Positions 1 to 8,674 of a stretch of 64,000 bases of DNA are shown here, one piece after another. The translations under genes were made by a program, and so were the position numbers. The DNA is taken from positions 124,001-188,000 of the forward strand of contig JAXLVN010000006.1 in the NCBI GenBank assembly GCA_046328995.1, read 5' to 3'. A model generated the notes under the pieces. That model had not been told where the DNA came from. It worked only from the letters and a program-made list of their open reading frames with translations, and searched no databases. The stretch is from JADJXV01 sp046328995. Lineage in GTDB: Bacteria; Bacteroidota; Ignavibacteria; Kapaibacteriales; UBA961. Numbering within the stretch: position 1 is the first letter of the stretch; each line of letters opens with the position of its first letter.

Positions 1-528
1 AATATCGGCACGTCCGAGAGCAAGGGAATTGAATCTTATATCGAAGTAAATCCATTGAAATTTCTCGACATTACATCACTTGGATCGTTCAGCATTTTCG
101 CATCAAATTCTTTCATCAAGGCAGAATATACCGAATGGAATAATCCAGCCATCGCCGGAGACCCGGCAAAATCCATCGCCGGCAAACAAGTCGAGAATTC
201 CCCCGATTATATTCACAGATTCGGCGCTACCTACAGCATCTTCGGATTGTCGGCTACCCTCCAAATCAATAGCGTCGGCGAGGTGTACACCGATGCGGCA
301 AATACAGAGGCCCCCACGGCAACCGCTACAGCAGGCAAGCTGCCGGGATATAGCGTCATGGATTTGACGGTAGCATATGTGCTGAACGAACAATACACCA
401 TCAAGGCAGGGGTGAATAATCTCAGTGACACGCAGTACGCCACCCGTCGGTCAGGCGGATATCCGGGGCCGGGAATTCTGCCGGCGAACGGAAGAACAAT
501 GTACCTGACCTTTGGAGCCAAGTTATAA
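1..528 (+). CDS. TonB-dependent receptor, C-terminal end (partial)
   Basis: The reading frame is open from the first base of the window, so the gene starts upstream and only about 175 C-terminal residues are seen. The sequence alternates polar and aromatic residues like outer-membrane beta strands. It has the late motif GVNNLSDTQYATRR and ends in a short strand (RTMYLTFGAKL), as the last strands of TonB-dependent receptors do. Such receptors bring siderophores, vitamins or glycans across the outer membrane using TonB energy. The substrate cannot be told from this fragment, because the plug domain is missing. Family assignment is by motif and strand pattern only. Confidence 0.7.
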   Translation, partial: NIGTSESKGIESYIEVNPLKFLDITSLGSFSIFASNSFIKAEYTEWNNPAIAGDPAKSIAGKQVENSPDYIHRFGATYSIFGLSATLQINSVGEVYTDAANTEAPTATATAGKLPGYSVMDLTVAYVLNEQYTIKAGVNNLSDTQYATRRSGGYPGPGILPANGRTMYLTFGAKL

Positions 529-594
529 AAAAAATCCGGAGAGTAGCTGACGCAGACTGCCGTCACAGGCCGCCATCGGGAGCTACTCTCCGGA
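527..594 (-). terminator. Intrinsic terminator between convergent genes
   Basis: There is a perfect 14-bp inverted repeat (535-548 with 581-594) around a 32-base spacer. On the minus strand the stem is followed by a run of T (the A run at 527-534). It therefore best serves the minus-strand gene ending at 642, and may also stop the plus-strand receptor gene. Confidence 0.75.
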
Positions 595-641
595 ATTTCA
601 GGGTGCTTGTGTGCCACTGCACATGCACCGAATATAATCAT

Positions 642-1637
642 CTATTTCTTAGGATTTTTCGCAATAAACACCCGCAGCAAATCCTCTACTTCCTTGCCGC
701 CGGACAAGCTTTCACCACCAAAAAATGTGTCCATTTTCTCACCTTGGGTAATATTTTCCGGTAAATCTTCCTGCCGGGAATACATGAGCGTAAGTGCATA
801 AATAATGAGCAATACAAATTCCAATCCCAACGCAAAAAGAATAATTGACGGTTCGGACGGTGGAATGAACTTCAACCCACGGATACCGATAATAATAATC
901 AGCGCAGCAGCACCAATATAGACAAGTCCAAGAATACCATTGCTATACTGCACGGTCACATACTGTCTCATATAGAATTTTATAGCTCCCCGCACCCGAA
1001 ACGAACGGGTCACACCCGATGCCTGCTGCCACCTGACGGCACGCTGCAACGTCTCGACTTCATTATACTGCACGCCAATCGCCTCTGCGTAATCATGGAG
1101 TCCGCGAATATCGGAGGTGAGCAAATGCTGGATAATTCCCTGTAATTCTTCATCAGTATGCTCGCCGTAAATACTACGCGCGATGCGGTCGAGCGAATTG
1201 ACAATTTCACGTTCAATCTTCTGCCGGAGGAGCCCCAATGACTGCGGCAGCAGTGCCGAACATCCCACGGCAAGTGCCGCTGAAAGAGTCAAAATCATCG
1301 GGAGAAGAGAGAGAAAGGGATTGAATAAATACCGCGCTTCCTTGTGTACTTTCTGTTCTACCGATCGATTATCAACAATCGCCCAACGGTAGTAATACGA
1401 TGTCTCGATAATCTCAGGCCGTGCTTCATCTGAAATGCGGTACTCGACTTTCGAACCATCTTTAATCACTTCTGTATGGAGGAACCCACGAAAAAACATA
1501 TCCATCGCCGGGATAGCCACATACACCTGCAGGGCAAATGCAATTCCTACAAGCAGCACACCAAGCACCAAAAACTGCACCACCGAGTGCTTCGACAGCT
1601 CAAAATATTCTTTACGCGAGGAGGAGATATTTTCCAT
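642..1637 (-). CDS. Integral membrane protein of unknown function
   Basis: 331 residues with ATG start. Four hydrophobic segments are visible: about residues 20-45, 108-132, 232-255 and 262-285. Between the second and third lies a soluble, charged region of about 100 residues containing helix-like stretches (IVNSLDRIARSIYGEHTDEE). No catalytic motif is recognisable. The first pair of segments flanks an extracytoplasmic-looking stretch of about 60 residues. It stands alone on the minus strand, with its own terminator downstream and a HicB-like gene about 110 bp upstream. I do not recognise the family. Confidence 0.7.
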   Translation of the reverse strand: MENISSSRKEYFELSKHSVVQFLVLGVLLVGIAFALQVYVAIPAMDMFFRGFLHTEVIKDGSKVEYRISDEARPEIIETSYYYRWAIVDNRSVEQKVHKEARYLFNPFLSLLPMILTLSAALAVGCSALLPQSLGLLRQKIEREIVNSLDRIARSIYGEHTDEELQGIIQHLLTSDIRGLHDYAEAIGVQYNEVETLQRAVRWQQASGVTRSFRVRGAIKFYMRQYVTVQYSNGILGLVYIGAAALIIIIGIRGLKFIPPSEPSIILFALGLEFVLLIIYALTLMYSRQEDLPENITQGEKMDTFFGGESLSGGKEVEDLLRVFIAKNPKK

Positions 1638-1745
1638 AAATGATGTAATTAATACAATGCAATCTACTTACCGTGTGTGCGATTCCACAATCATGCCGAC
1701 TTATCACGCCGCCGCCGTTTTTTTTTACTTTTACTTTCACCCTTC

Positions 1746-1955
1746 CTACGCATACACCAATCTCCCTTTAGGCATTGGGATTTGCCGGCCTAATTCCTGA
1801 GCAGTTTCAATCCATTCATTGATGATTATTTCAGTATTATGCAATGCCTCGGAATAGGTCGTTCCATCTGCCATACATCCGGAGAGCTCGGGCACTTCAG
1901 CGACGTAACAGTTGTCTTCATCACTCCAATAGAGAATTATTTCATACTTGTTCAT
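1746..1955 (-). CDS. HicB-like protein, orphan
   Basis: 69 residues matching the small HicB/UPF0150 fold: N-terminal strand YEIILYWSDEDNCYVAEVPEL, then SGCMADGTTYSEALHNTEIIINEWIE. In hicAB toxin-antitoxin pairs HicB neutralises the mRNA-cleaving HicA. No hicA-sized reading frame lies next to it on either side, and it lacks a C-terminal DNA-binding domain. It may be a solitary HicB-fold protein rather than an active antitoxin. The gene lies 41 bp downstream of the ABC ATPase gene on the same strand, so it may be co-transcribed. Confidence 0.75.
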   Translation of the reverse strand: MNKYEIILYWSDEDNCYVAEVPELSGCMADGTTYSEALHNTEIIINEWIETAQELGRQIPMPKGRLVYA

Positions 1956-1996
1956 CTGCTGGATTACTTTTTAGGTAGAAAATTTTCCCCTTCTTC

Positions 1997-3787
1997 TCAC
2001 GCCGCCTTCTCCCGCCGTCTCCGCAGAATATCCTCCATCGTTCCCTTGGGAATCGCACTGATGAGATTGCGCGTGTATTCTTCTTTCGGATTGGAGTAAA
2101 TTTCATTCGATGTTGCCAGCTCGACAATTTTCCCGGCATTCATCACCGCAATCCGGTCGCTGATAAATTTCACCACACTAAGGTCATGTGAAATAAAGAT
2201 ATACGTGAGCTTAAATTCTTCGCGCAGACTGACAAGTAAATTCAATACCTGCGCCTGCACCGACACGTCCAGTGCCGACACAGACTCATCACAAATCAAA
2301 AATTTCGGCTTGAGAGCCAGTGCGCGCGCAATGCATATCCGCTGCCGCTGACCACCCGAAAATTCATGCGGGTAATTATTAAAATGATGCGGCAGTAAAT
2401 TCACTTTTTCAAGCAAATAATGCACATACTCCTTACGCTCACGTTCGCCGCCGAGCACATTATGCACATTGAGTACCTCCATAATCGCACTGCCGACCGA
2501 CAAACGCGGATTGAGCGACGAATAGGGATCCTGAAAAATAATCTGGAAATCACGGCGTAATGACTTCATGTCCGACCCTCCAAGGGCACGAACGTCGCGT
2601 CCGTCAAACATCACCGAACCTCCCGTCGGCTCCACTAGGCGCAAGATAGCACGTCCGGTCGTTGTCTTGCCGCATCCCGACTCTCCGACGAGCCCAAGCG
2701 TTTCGCCGGCTTTCACGTCAAACGATATACCGTCCACGGCCTTGACATACCCCTTCAAACTGCTGAAGAGTCCCGTTCGTATCGGGAAATACACTTCCAA
2801 ATCCTTCACCGACAAAAGCGGCGCTTCTCCGGCAAGCCGTGCATTACGTTCATTGGTCTCCTGTTGCGAAATTTCCACTTCATGGATCTTCGCTTCTACA
2901 CTGATATGCGCGCGCTCGGTAATCGTACCGTCGGGCTGCTCATCCATAAAATCACGCACGGTGGGGAGAATACGGAGTTTTTTGTCGAGCCGCGGACGGC
3001 AGGCGAGTAATCCTTTGGTATAAGGATGCTGAGGATTTTCATAGATTTGCTGTACATTTCCATACTCGACGATTTTGCCCTTGTACATCACGGCTACATC
3101 GTCGGCAATTTCGGCTACCACGCCTAAGTCGTGGGTAATAAACATCATGCTCATGTTGTGCTTTTTCTGCAAGCCGCGCATGAGATCGAGAATCGTTGCT
3201 TGGACCGTCACATCGAGCGCCGTGGTGGGTTCGTCGGCGATCATCAAATCCGGATTACAACTCATCGCCATTGCGATCATCACACGTTGCTTTTGTCCAC
3301 CCGAGAGCTGATGCGGATATTGGTCGATCATGGTGTCGGGTCGGGGGAGCTGTACTTCTTTGAGTAAATGGAGGGTGCGGGCGCGGGCTTCGTCTTTGCT
3401 GACATTTTGATGGAGCATAATTGCCTCCATAATCTGATCGCCGCAGCGGAAGACAGGATTGAGCGATGTCATCGGCTCCTGAAATATCATCGAAATTTTA
3501 TTGCCGCGATATGACCGCATTTTGTCCTCGGGGAGCTTCAGGAGATCGACGACGCTGCCGTCCTGCTCGTGAAAAAACACTTCACCGCCGGCAATTCTGC
3601 CCGGAGGTGACGGGATGAGGCGCATCACCGAAAGAGACGTGACCGACTTTCCCGACCCCGACTCACCGACAATGCCGAGTGTCTTGCCGCGCTCAAGCGT
3701 AAAACTCACATCATTGACTGCTTTGGTAATATAATTTTCGGATTGAAATTCTGTGATAAGGTTTTTGACGTCAAGAAGGACAGACAT
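1997..3787 (-). CDS. Fused dipeptide/oligopeptide ABC transporter ATP-binding protein (DppD-DppF type)
   Basis: 596 residues carrying two complete ABC ATPase domains in one chain. Walker A motifs are GESGSGKS (41-48) and GESGCGKT (about 366-373). The signatures are LSGGQKQR and FSGGQRQR, with Walker B MIADEPTTALD and LICDESVSALD. After the first domain comes the oligo_HPY extension (HPYTKGLLACRPRL); a related EYTRNLISAIP ends the protein. This is the architecture of GsiA/YejF-type ATPases that power peptide import. No permease or binding protein is nearby. I start at the MSVLLDVKNL methionine, because the longer frame adds 17 residues with no family match. A perfect 12-bp palindrome lies just upstream of this start. 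Confidence 0.9.
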   Translation of the reverse strand: MSVLLDVKNLITEFQSENYITKAVNDVSFTLERGKTLGIVGESGSGKSVTSLSVMRLIPSPPGRIAGGEVFFHEQDGSVVDLLKLPEDKMRSYRGNKISMIFQEPMTSLNPVFRCGDQIMEAIMLHQNVSKDEARARTLHLLKEVQLPRPDTMIDQYPHQLSGGQKQRVMIAMAMSCNPDLMIADEPTTALDVTVQATILDLMRGLQKKHNMSMMFITHDLGVVAEIADDVAVMYKGKIVEYGNVQQIYENPQHPYTKGLLACRPRLDKKLRILPTVRDFMDEQPDGTITERAHISVEAKIHEVEISQQETNERNARLAGEAPLLSVKDLEVYFPIRTGLFSSLKGYVKAVDGISFDVKAGETLGLVGESGCGKTTTGRAILRLVEPTGGSVMFDGRDVRALGGSDMKSLRRDFQIIFQDPYSSLNPRLSVGSAIMEVLNVHNVLGGERERKEYVHYLLEKVNLLPHHFNNYPHEFSGGQRQRICIARALALKPKFLICDESVSALDVSVQAQVLNLLVSLREEFKLTYIFISHDLSVVKFISDRIAVMNAGKIVELATSNEIYSNPKEEYTRNLISAIPKGTMEDILRRRREKAA

Positions 3788-3790
3788 AAG

Positions 3791-3802
3791 CGTAGTACTA
3801 CG
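3791..3802. promoter_or_regulatory. 12-bp perfect palindrome upstream of the peptide ABC ATPase
   Basis: CGTAGTACTACG is self-complementary and ends 4 bases before the ATG at 3787 (minus strand). Its position in the 5' leader would suit a repressor site or a small RNA hairpin. It could be chance. Confidence 0.25.
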
Positions 3803-3929
3803 TAAATTGAATGAACGAATTTGACGGCAATTTATCAATTATGGAGCGAACTACCAACACGATTTTCGACGAAAGGGACTTTAACATGCAAATAGCTGTA
3901 ATTAACAGGCAATTAACAAACCGAACAGG

Positions 3930-3937
3930 TATTTTTG
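3930..3937 (+). promoter_or_regulatory. Bacteroidetes-type -7 element (TATTTTTG)
   Basis: Exact match to TAnnTTTG, 47 bases upstream of the ATG at 3984. No clear TTG lies 17-23 bases further upstream, so only the -7 half is supported. Confidence 0.4.
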
Positions 3938-3983
3938 CGGCGGTCAATATCAATTCTTTTATCCTTATTTACTGGAGCTTTGC

Positions 3984-5147
3984 ATGAAAGCACATCTCAA
4001 CGCTGTTTGGATTCCGTTACAAGAATCTTCGTCCGCCGCCTTCCATCCGTTCATCCGCCGCACCGCCTCAACCCTTGCGGCCTCTACATTCGCTCTCGCG
4101 CTGCTGTTTGCTCCGCTTGCCTACGCACAAAATGCGCAGTCCCCGGCAACTCCCAAAACCGAAACAAAAGTAAAAATCATCACCGTCAAAGACGGCAAAA
4201 CCGAGGTCGTCGAAACGCAGGGAAATGAAAATGCGCTCGACAATCCGGAAATTGCTAAGCTTCTGAAAGAACATAACATTAACCTCGAAGACCTCAAATC
4301 CAAGGGCGGCAATGTCAACCTACAGGTTCGTAAAGTAATCAACGGTACAAACACCAGCGAAAACATCACCATCAACCGTTCGTGCGACAAAGACAAAATG
4401 AAAAATTGCCAAGCTAAATGCATGGTTGTATGCACAAGCGGCGATTCTTCGGCCAAATCACATTGTAAGATTATGATGTCCAACGGCAATACCGATGGCA
4501 AGCAAATGATGTTCATTACTACCAATACAAGCACGAGTCCCACAGCGAAGGCAGAAGCACATACAGTGGTGGGCTCAGGCACAGGTGTTGCACTCGGCGC
4601 AGTACCGCAAAATGCATCGGTCATTACCATTGAGACCGACGACGAGGACGGCAAGGGTGAAAACAAACAAGTGCAGGTATGGGTGAATAATCCGGACGGC
4701 GACCACGACGGTGCAATGCTCAAGCATCTTGACGCCGGCGGCGCCAATACGACGAAATTTATCATTCAGCGCGGCAACGGCTCAAATAATGTGATTGTTA
4801 TCAGTAATCGTGAAGTAATCTCGACATCACCGGCCGAAAAGAGCACTCCGGCAGAAAGTCCCAAAATCCAGGAAATGCCGGCTATGAACCTGAATGTCAA
4901 TGGGTTGCAGCTTGCTCCGAATCCTACGACCGGTCAATTCAACCTCTCATTTTCCCTCAGCGAGACCGGTACGACCGATATCAGCATTGTAGATCTTGGC
5001 GGGCACGAAATTTACGGTGCCAATCTCCCCAATTTCAGCGGTGATTTCAGTCAAAAAATTGACATCTCCGACAAAGCACGCGGTGAGTATCTTTTGAAAA
5101 TCACCCAAAACGGGAAGTCAGCCACCGCTTCCATTATCTTAGAATAA
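3984..5147 (+). CDS. Secreted protein with type IX secretion C-terminal sorting domain
   Basis: 387 residues. An unusually long basic N-region (about 27 residues) precedes a hydrophobic core (TLAASTFALALLFAPLAYA) and a likely cleavage site before QNAQ. The middle is low-complexity and polar, rich in K, N, D and T, with no catalytic motif. Residues of about 308-387 form a Por/T9SS sorting domain: LAPNPTTGQFNLSFSL, then ISIVDLGGHEIYGANL, ending in GEYLLKITQNGKSATASIILE. Such domains route cargo through the type IX system to the cell surface. A strong terminator follows at once, so the gene is monocistronic. The biological role of the passenger is unknown. Confidence 0.85.
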   Translation: MKAHLNAVWIPLQESSSAAFHPFIRRTASTLAASTFALALLFAPLAYAQNAQSPATPKTETKVKIITVKDGKTEVVETQGNENALDNPEIAKLLKEHNINLEDLKSKGGNVNLQVRKVINGTNTSENITINRSCDKDKMKNCQAKCMVVCTSGDSSAKSHCKIMMSNGNTDGKQMMFITTNTSTSPTAKAEAHTVVGSGTGVALGAVPQNASVITIETDDEDGKGENKQVQVWVNNPDGDHDGAMLKHLDAGGANTTKFIIQRGNGSNNVIVISNREVISTSPAEKSTPAESPKIQEMPAMNLNVNGLQLAPNPTTGQFNLSFSLSETGTTDISIVDLGGHEIYGANLPNFSGDFSQKIDISDKARGEYLLKITQNGKSATASIILE

Positions 5148-5170
5148 TCTCCTCTCTCTCTCCTGAACAA

Positions 5171-5206
5171 AAAAGCCGCTTTCATGTACGAAAGCGGCTT
5201 TTTTTA
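5171..5206 (+). terminator. Rho-independent terminator of the T9SS cargo gene
   Basis: Stem AAGCCGCTTTC/GAAAGCGGCTT (5173-5183 with 5190-5200), 6-base loop, followed by a run of seven T. It begins about 25 bases after the stop codon at 5147. Confidence 0.9.
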
Positions 5207-5213
5207 TGAATGC

Positions 5214-5233
5214 CCCATGATTAAAATCATGGG
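5214..5233. repeat. Short hairpin CCCATGAT-TAAA-ATCATGGG
   Basis: Perfect 8-bp inverted repeat with a 4-base loop. A close relative (CCCCACGAT-TGAA-ATCGTGGGG) lies at 43357-43378. Both copies sit about 90-190 bp before a TTACGAC heptamer array. Confidence 0.6.
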
Positions 5234-5321
5234 CTATGGTGTATCACCTTGTGTCATTGTTTTTGATAGAAGCGAGCTGCTGCCTCTTAGAAACTTATCA
5301 TCACGAAACCACTTACTATTC

Positions 5322-5420
5322 TTACGACCTACGACTTACGACCTACGACCTACGACCTACGACTTACGACCTACGACCTACGACCTACGACCTACGACCT
5401 ACGACTTACGACTTACAACT
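5322..5420. repeat. Tandem heptamer array (TTACGAC/CTACGAC)
   Basis: About 14 head-to-tail copies of a 7-base unit, YTACGAC, with C/T variation at the first base; the last copy is TTACAAC. The array ends in a run of ten A. It lies in the space between the T9SS cargo gene and the convergent AlbA_2 gene. Codons in two frames are open through it, but only because the unit lacks stops; no coding is claimed. A related array lies at 43571-43661. Confidence 0.9.
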
Positions 5421-5433
5421 AAAAAAAAAATCC

Positions 5434-6090
5434 TCATATCCTCTCCACCAGCGTATAATAATCATGGGACGTATCAGTATGAATATTGACGACTCCGGCG
5501 CGGACGAGGCGCACAAGCAGGCGGGCGGCGCGGCGTTCGGAGATATTGACAAGGGCTGCAAAATCCTTCACCGTGGCGCGTTTTTTCGCTTCCATAAATG
5601 CGAATAAGCGGCGTTCGTTGTCGCCTATACTCAGCGAGAGCGGCTTAGCGTCCGGATTACGACTTTGGAGGATGCGTACCATTTCGCGGCTTGCGGTGAC
5701 GGATTCTTCGCCCTGACGGATGAAGACTTTTTGTTCGTGGAGTTTTTCGTCAGGCGAGGAAATTATCCTGTGCGGCTTGTACTCGCTTTCGTCTATCTGT
5801 ATGACGATAACGTCTTTATATTCGATCTCAACAATTTCTATATTCGGTTCGACGGGGGGTACGATGTAGAATGAACATGCATGCTCGACCTGCGCGATCT
5901 CTTCTTTTTCGCTTTTGACGCCATAGATGCGCTTGTCGTCATCGACGCCGATGAGCAGGTAGCCGCCTTTTGTATTGGCAAATGCGGCAATTTCCTTGGC
6001 AATTTTCTCGGGGGAGGTGAATTTTCGCTTGAATTCGAGGGTGGTGGATTCACCTTCGGCTATGAGTTCTTTGAGTTCGCTCCGGCGCAT
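5434..6090 (-). CDS. AlbA_2 (Schlafen-type) putative DNA-binding/ATP-binding protein
   Basis: 218 residues from the methionine of MRRSELKELIAEGE. The longer open frame (73 extra residues) runs into the neighbouring rmlC region and has no family match. Residues 1-130 fit the AlbA_2/Schlafen AlbA_2 domain: ESTTLEFKRKF, then EIAAFANTKGGYLLIGVDDD, then HEQKVFIRQGEESVTASREM. The C-terminal 60 residues look like a winged helix (FMEAKKRATVKDFAALVNISERRAARLLVRLVRAGVV). The family is common among transcription regulators and accessory proteins; its exact biochemistry is often undefined. The C-terminus reads up to the A-run end of the heptamer array. Confidence 0.8.
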   Translation of the reverse strand: MRRSELKELIAEGESTTLEFKRKFTSPEKIAKEIAAFANTKGGYLLIGVDDDKRIYGVKSEKEEIAQVEHACSFYIVPPVEPNIEIVEIEYKDVIVIQIDESEYKPHRIISSPDEKLHEQKVFIRQGEESVTASREMVRILQSRNPDAKPLSLSIGDNERRLFAFMEAKKRATVKDFAALVNISERRAARLLVRLVRAGVVNIHTDTSHDYYTLVERI

Positions 6091-6184
6091 AAAAGTCGGT
6101 CTTTCGTGTGTAGAGTAGAGAATAATCGGGCCGGAATAACGGATAAGGGTCGGCGAAAGTTTAGGGGAGAATGATGTGTATTGA

Positions 6185-6754
6185 TTATATGCAATGAAAT
6201 GCACGGGATTCAGGTCGTGCGAGCCACTCTTCAAGGGATTGGGCGATCGTATCCTTGGCAGAGAGGATTGGATCTTCAATTCCCCAATCAATTCCAAGTG
6301 CGGGGTCATTCCAGCGGATACCGGACTCTGCTTGTGGATTGTACACGGCCGTGCATTTGTACTGCACTTCGGCCCAAGGGCTTTGAATTACAAACCCATT
6401 AGCGAATCCCGGCGGCACCCATACCATTGTTTTGTTTTCTGCCGACAGCTCGATCGTGCAGTGCTGTCCGAGCGTGGGTGAATTATGCCGGATATCGACT
6501 TCCACAAGGAGCACCTTGCCCTGCACCGCGCGGAGTAATTTCCCCATTGGTTTGTCCCATTGGAAGTGGAGGCCTCGGAGTACATTCTGCACCGAACCGG
6601 AGTGATTTTCCTGGAGAAATTCTGTTGGCAGGCCAAGTTCGGCAAAATAATCCTGTCGGTAGGACTCCATAAAAAACCCACGTTCATCCGAAAATATACT
6701 CGGCTGAATGACCCGTATCCCCTGTAAATATTCGGCTGTAATCGTATATCCCAT
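6185..6754 (-). CDS. rfbC: dTDP-4-dehydrorhamnose 3,5-epimerase
   Basis: 189 residues, the usual RmlC length, if started at MGYTITAEY; the longer frame adds 28 unsupported residues. It is a cupin enzyme that epimerises dTDP-4-keto-6-deoxyglucose at C3 and C5 in dTDP-rhamnose synthesis. Recognisable motifs are FSDERGFFMESYR, NVLRGLHFQWDKPMGKLLRA (with the catalytic His), VWVPPGFANGF and ESGIRWNDPALGIDW. The usual His of the GFAHGF motif is Asn here. No other rml genes are in the window, so the pathway must be completed elsewhere. Confidence 0.92.
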   Translation of the reverse strand: MGYTITAEYLQGIRVIQPSIFSDERGFFMESYRQDYFAELGLPTEFLQENHSGSVQNVLRGLHFQWDKPMGKLLRAVQGKVLLVEVDIRHNSPTLGQHCTIELSAENKTMVWVPPGFANGFVIQSPWAEVQYKCTAVYNPQAESGIRWNDPALGIDWGIEDPILSAKDTIAQSLEEWLARPESRAFHCI

Positions 6755-6854
6755 GTGTATAACCGCACGAATTGATGTTGATGAATAGAAGGCAGACAAT
6801 ACCGTACCTCGGTATAGGAGAGCACTTGGTATTTCCATCGGAGGTATAATACTT

Positions 6855-6903
6855 CAACAAGCTCAAAAAGACGCTGTGTTTTGGCGCCTGTTTGAGCTTG
6901 TTG
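6855..6903. repeat. Inverted repeat CAACAAGCTCAAA ... TTTGAGCTTGTTG
   Basis: Perfect 13-bp arms (6855-6867 and 6891-6903) around 23 bases, in the 260-bp space between rfbC and the histidine kinase. The core resembles the GCTTCGACAAGCTCAGCGTGAC segment at 43526-43547. It is probably a dispersed intergenic repeat; it lacks a T tract and so is a weak terminator candidate. The rest of this space shows no gene. Confidence 0.6.
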
Positions 6904-7013
6904 GAATTAGTGTCCGGCAGGATGCTGTGCACATACGGTATATCTCTCATAAGTCCTCGCGTACACGCTGAACTTCTGTCGTAGCGTCGAAAGGAGGCGT
7001 GAGCGAAGAACTG

Positions 7014-8633
7014 CTAGTCGATATCTTTCGGATGAGTAATCGGCAATTGGAAGGCGAACGTCGAGCCCTTACCGAGAGCGCTGCGTACCCAGACGCGGCC
7101 TTCGTGTTCTTCGACAATACGCTTAACAATCCACAGCCCGAGACCTGAGCTCGGCTCGCCGGCCGTCGGGGTAGCCGATAATTTTGCTCCTCGACTAAAT
7201 GCGCGCTTGATATCATCTTCCGAGAGTCCGAGGCCATTATCGCTTACTTCGATAATGAGGGCATTGGATTCTGTTTTTGCACGCAGGCGCACGGTGCTGC
7301 CGCGGTGGGAGAATTTAATCGCATTACTGAGCAGATTGTCCACCACCTCTTCGATACGCTGACCGTCAATTTCGGCTTCCGGCAGCTCGGCAGGCAGGTC
7401 GAGGACTACTTCGATCTGCTTGTTTTTTGCCGTCGGATCATTGCGGCGATGAACGCTTCTAAGGATATCACTGACATCCCAGAGCTCATAGACGAGTCGC
7501 ATTTGGCCGGACTCGAGCGCCATAATCTTACATACTTCCTGCGACAATGATACAATCTTGCGCGATGTCTCGACAAGGTCATTCATCACATCATGCTGTT
7601 CATTTGCCGTCAGATCATACGTTCTGAGTAGTTCTACCAGCCCTTTGACCAATCCTGCGGGATTTTTTATATCATGAATCACCATCGCGAAGAGCTCGTC
7701 TTTTTGGGTTGCAAGATCTTCTAGTTCTTGCTTTTTAACGGAGATGCGTTCGATCTTCTCTTCCAGCTCACGGATACGCACCCGTAATTCGTCACCTCTG
7801 GTCTGCATTGCGTCAATTTGCCCGCGCAGGGCCGCAATTTCAGCCCTTATCTGGCTATTTTCTCCGAGTAATTTATCATAGGCCATCTTACTGACTGTAG
7901 CATCTGTGGACATAGCGCTCACCCCTTGATTTGTACGAGTAAATATTTTAGTAAACAACGACGTTATGAAGAGTATAACAAGTCCTATCATTCTCGATAA
8001 AAAGGACTTACCACTGTTTTTTGTGCCGGATTTTGTTTTGAACCGCACCATTAGCAGTGCTCCGCCAAGCACCACAACAATTACGCCAACTATCCAAAAA
8101 ATAACATTTGTGCGTGCTTGCTTCTGAGAAAGTGCGACTGTTGAGTCCGCTTGAGCAGCTTCCTTCTGCGCCTGCAGAACACGCTCGCGTTCACGCTTTC
8201 GGCGGTCTGCCTCGGCATTATCTACTCTAAAATCGACAATCACCGCACTTGCATTCCAATTACCGGGCGCGATCGCCTGTACATAAAATGAGTAGTCGTC
8301 TTCCGGGAGTCCGCTGTAGGAGCATTTCGGCGAATTCATCGTCTGCTGACGCTCCTGCTGCCGGTTTTTTCCCGTCAGCCGTGTACTGAACAGCAGCGGA
8401 GGTCTCTCTCCGCTGCCTATCCGGCAGCCATAGACAAAGAGGATTGTATCTGACCGACTGAGAACGATAGAGGAGTTCTTACCATTCGGATTATACTGCT
8501 CGCCGTTGATGACAATTGCCTGCACTTCAGTCGTACGGCTTACATAGCTCGTGTCGGCAGCATGAGCCTGCACGATGCCCGCCATCATCATGATGAGCAT
8601 GACCGCGACTCGATAACGGACGGGATACTTCAT
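7014..8633 (-). CDS. Membrane-bound sensor histidine kinase with Y_Y_Y-like sensor region
   Basis: About 539 residues. I start at MKYPVRYRVAVMLIMMMAG, which gives a clean signal peptide; an ATG 24 bases upstream is also possible. An extracytoplasmic domain with a Y_Y_Y-like strand pattern (KCSYSGLPEDDYSFYVQAIAPGNW) is followed by a charged helix, two hydrophobic stretches (about 178-197 and 214-232) and a coiled coil (about 250-310). The kinase core follows: H-box MVIHDIKNPAG (His about 320), N-box EEVVDNLLSNAIKFS, G1 VSDNGLGL and G2 SSGLGLWIVKRIVEEHEG. It should autophosphorylate on His and pass phosphate to a response regulator. None is encoded nearby, so it is an orphan kinase. Confidence 0.9.
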   Translation of the reverse strand: MKYPVRYRVAVMLIMMMAGIVQAHAADTSYVSRTTEVQAIVINGEQYNPNGKNSSIVLSRSDTILFVYGCRIGSGERPPLLFSTRLTGKNRQQERQQTMNSPKCSYSGLPEDDYSFYVQAIAPGNWNASAVIVDFRVDNAEADRRKRERERVLQAQKEAAQADSTVALSQKQARTNVIFWIVGVIVVVLGGALLMVRFKTKSGTKNSGKSFLSRMIGLVILFITSLFTKIFTRTNQGVSAMSTDATVSKMAYDKLLGENSQIRAEIAALRGQIDAMQTRGDELRVRIRELEEKIERISVKKQELEDLATQKDELFAMVIHDIKNPAGLVKGLVELLRTYDLTANEQHDVMNDLVETSRKIVSLSQEVCKIMALESGQMRLVYELWDVSDILRSVHRRNDPTAKNKQIEVVLDLPAELPEAEIDGQRIEEVVDNLLSNAIKFSHRGSTVRLRAKTESNALIIEVSDNGLGLSEDDIKRAFSRGAKLSATPTAGEPSSGLGLWIVKRIVEEHEGRVWVRSALGKGSTFAFQLPITHPKDID

Positions 8634-8674
8634 AGCAACGCCAAAAATTACCGACATACAACAACATCAACGAC

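Noticed and set aside
5322..5420. CRISPR array
   Set aside because: The units are 7 bases in direct tandem without unique spacers, so this is a simple satellite-like repeat.
5184..5607. Plus-strand ORFs across the heptamer array (101 and 123 residues)
   Set aside because: They are the repeat translated (RPTTYDL or TYDLRP units) plus terminator sequence; open only because the unit lacks stop codons.
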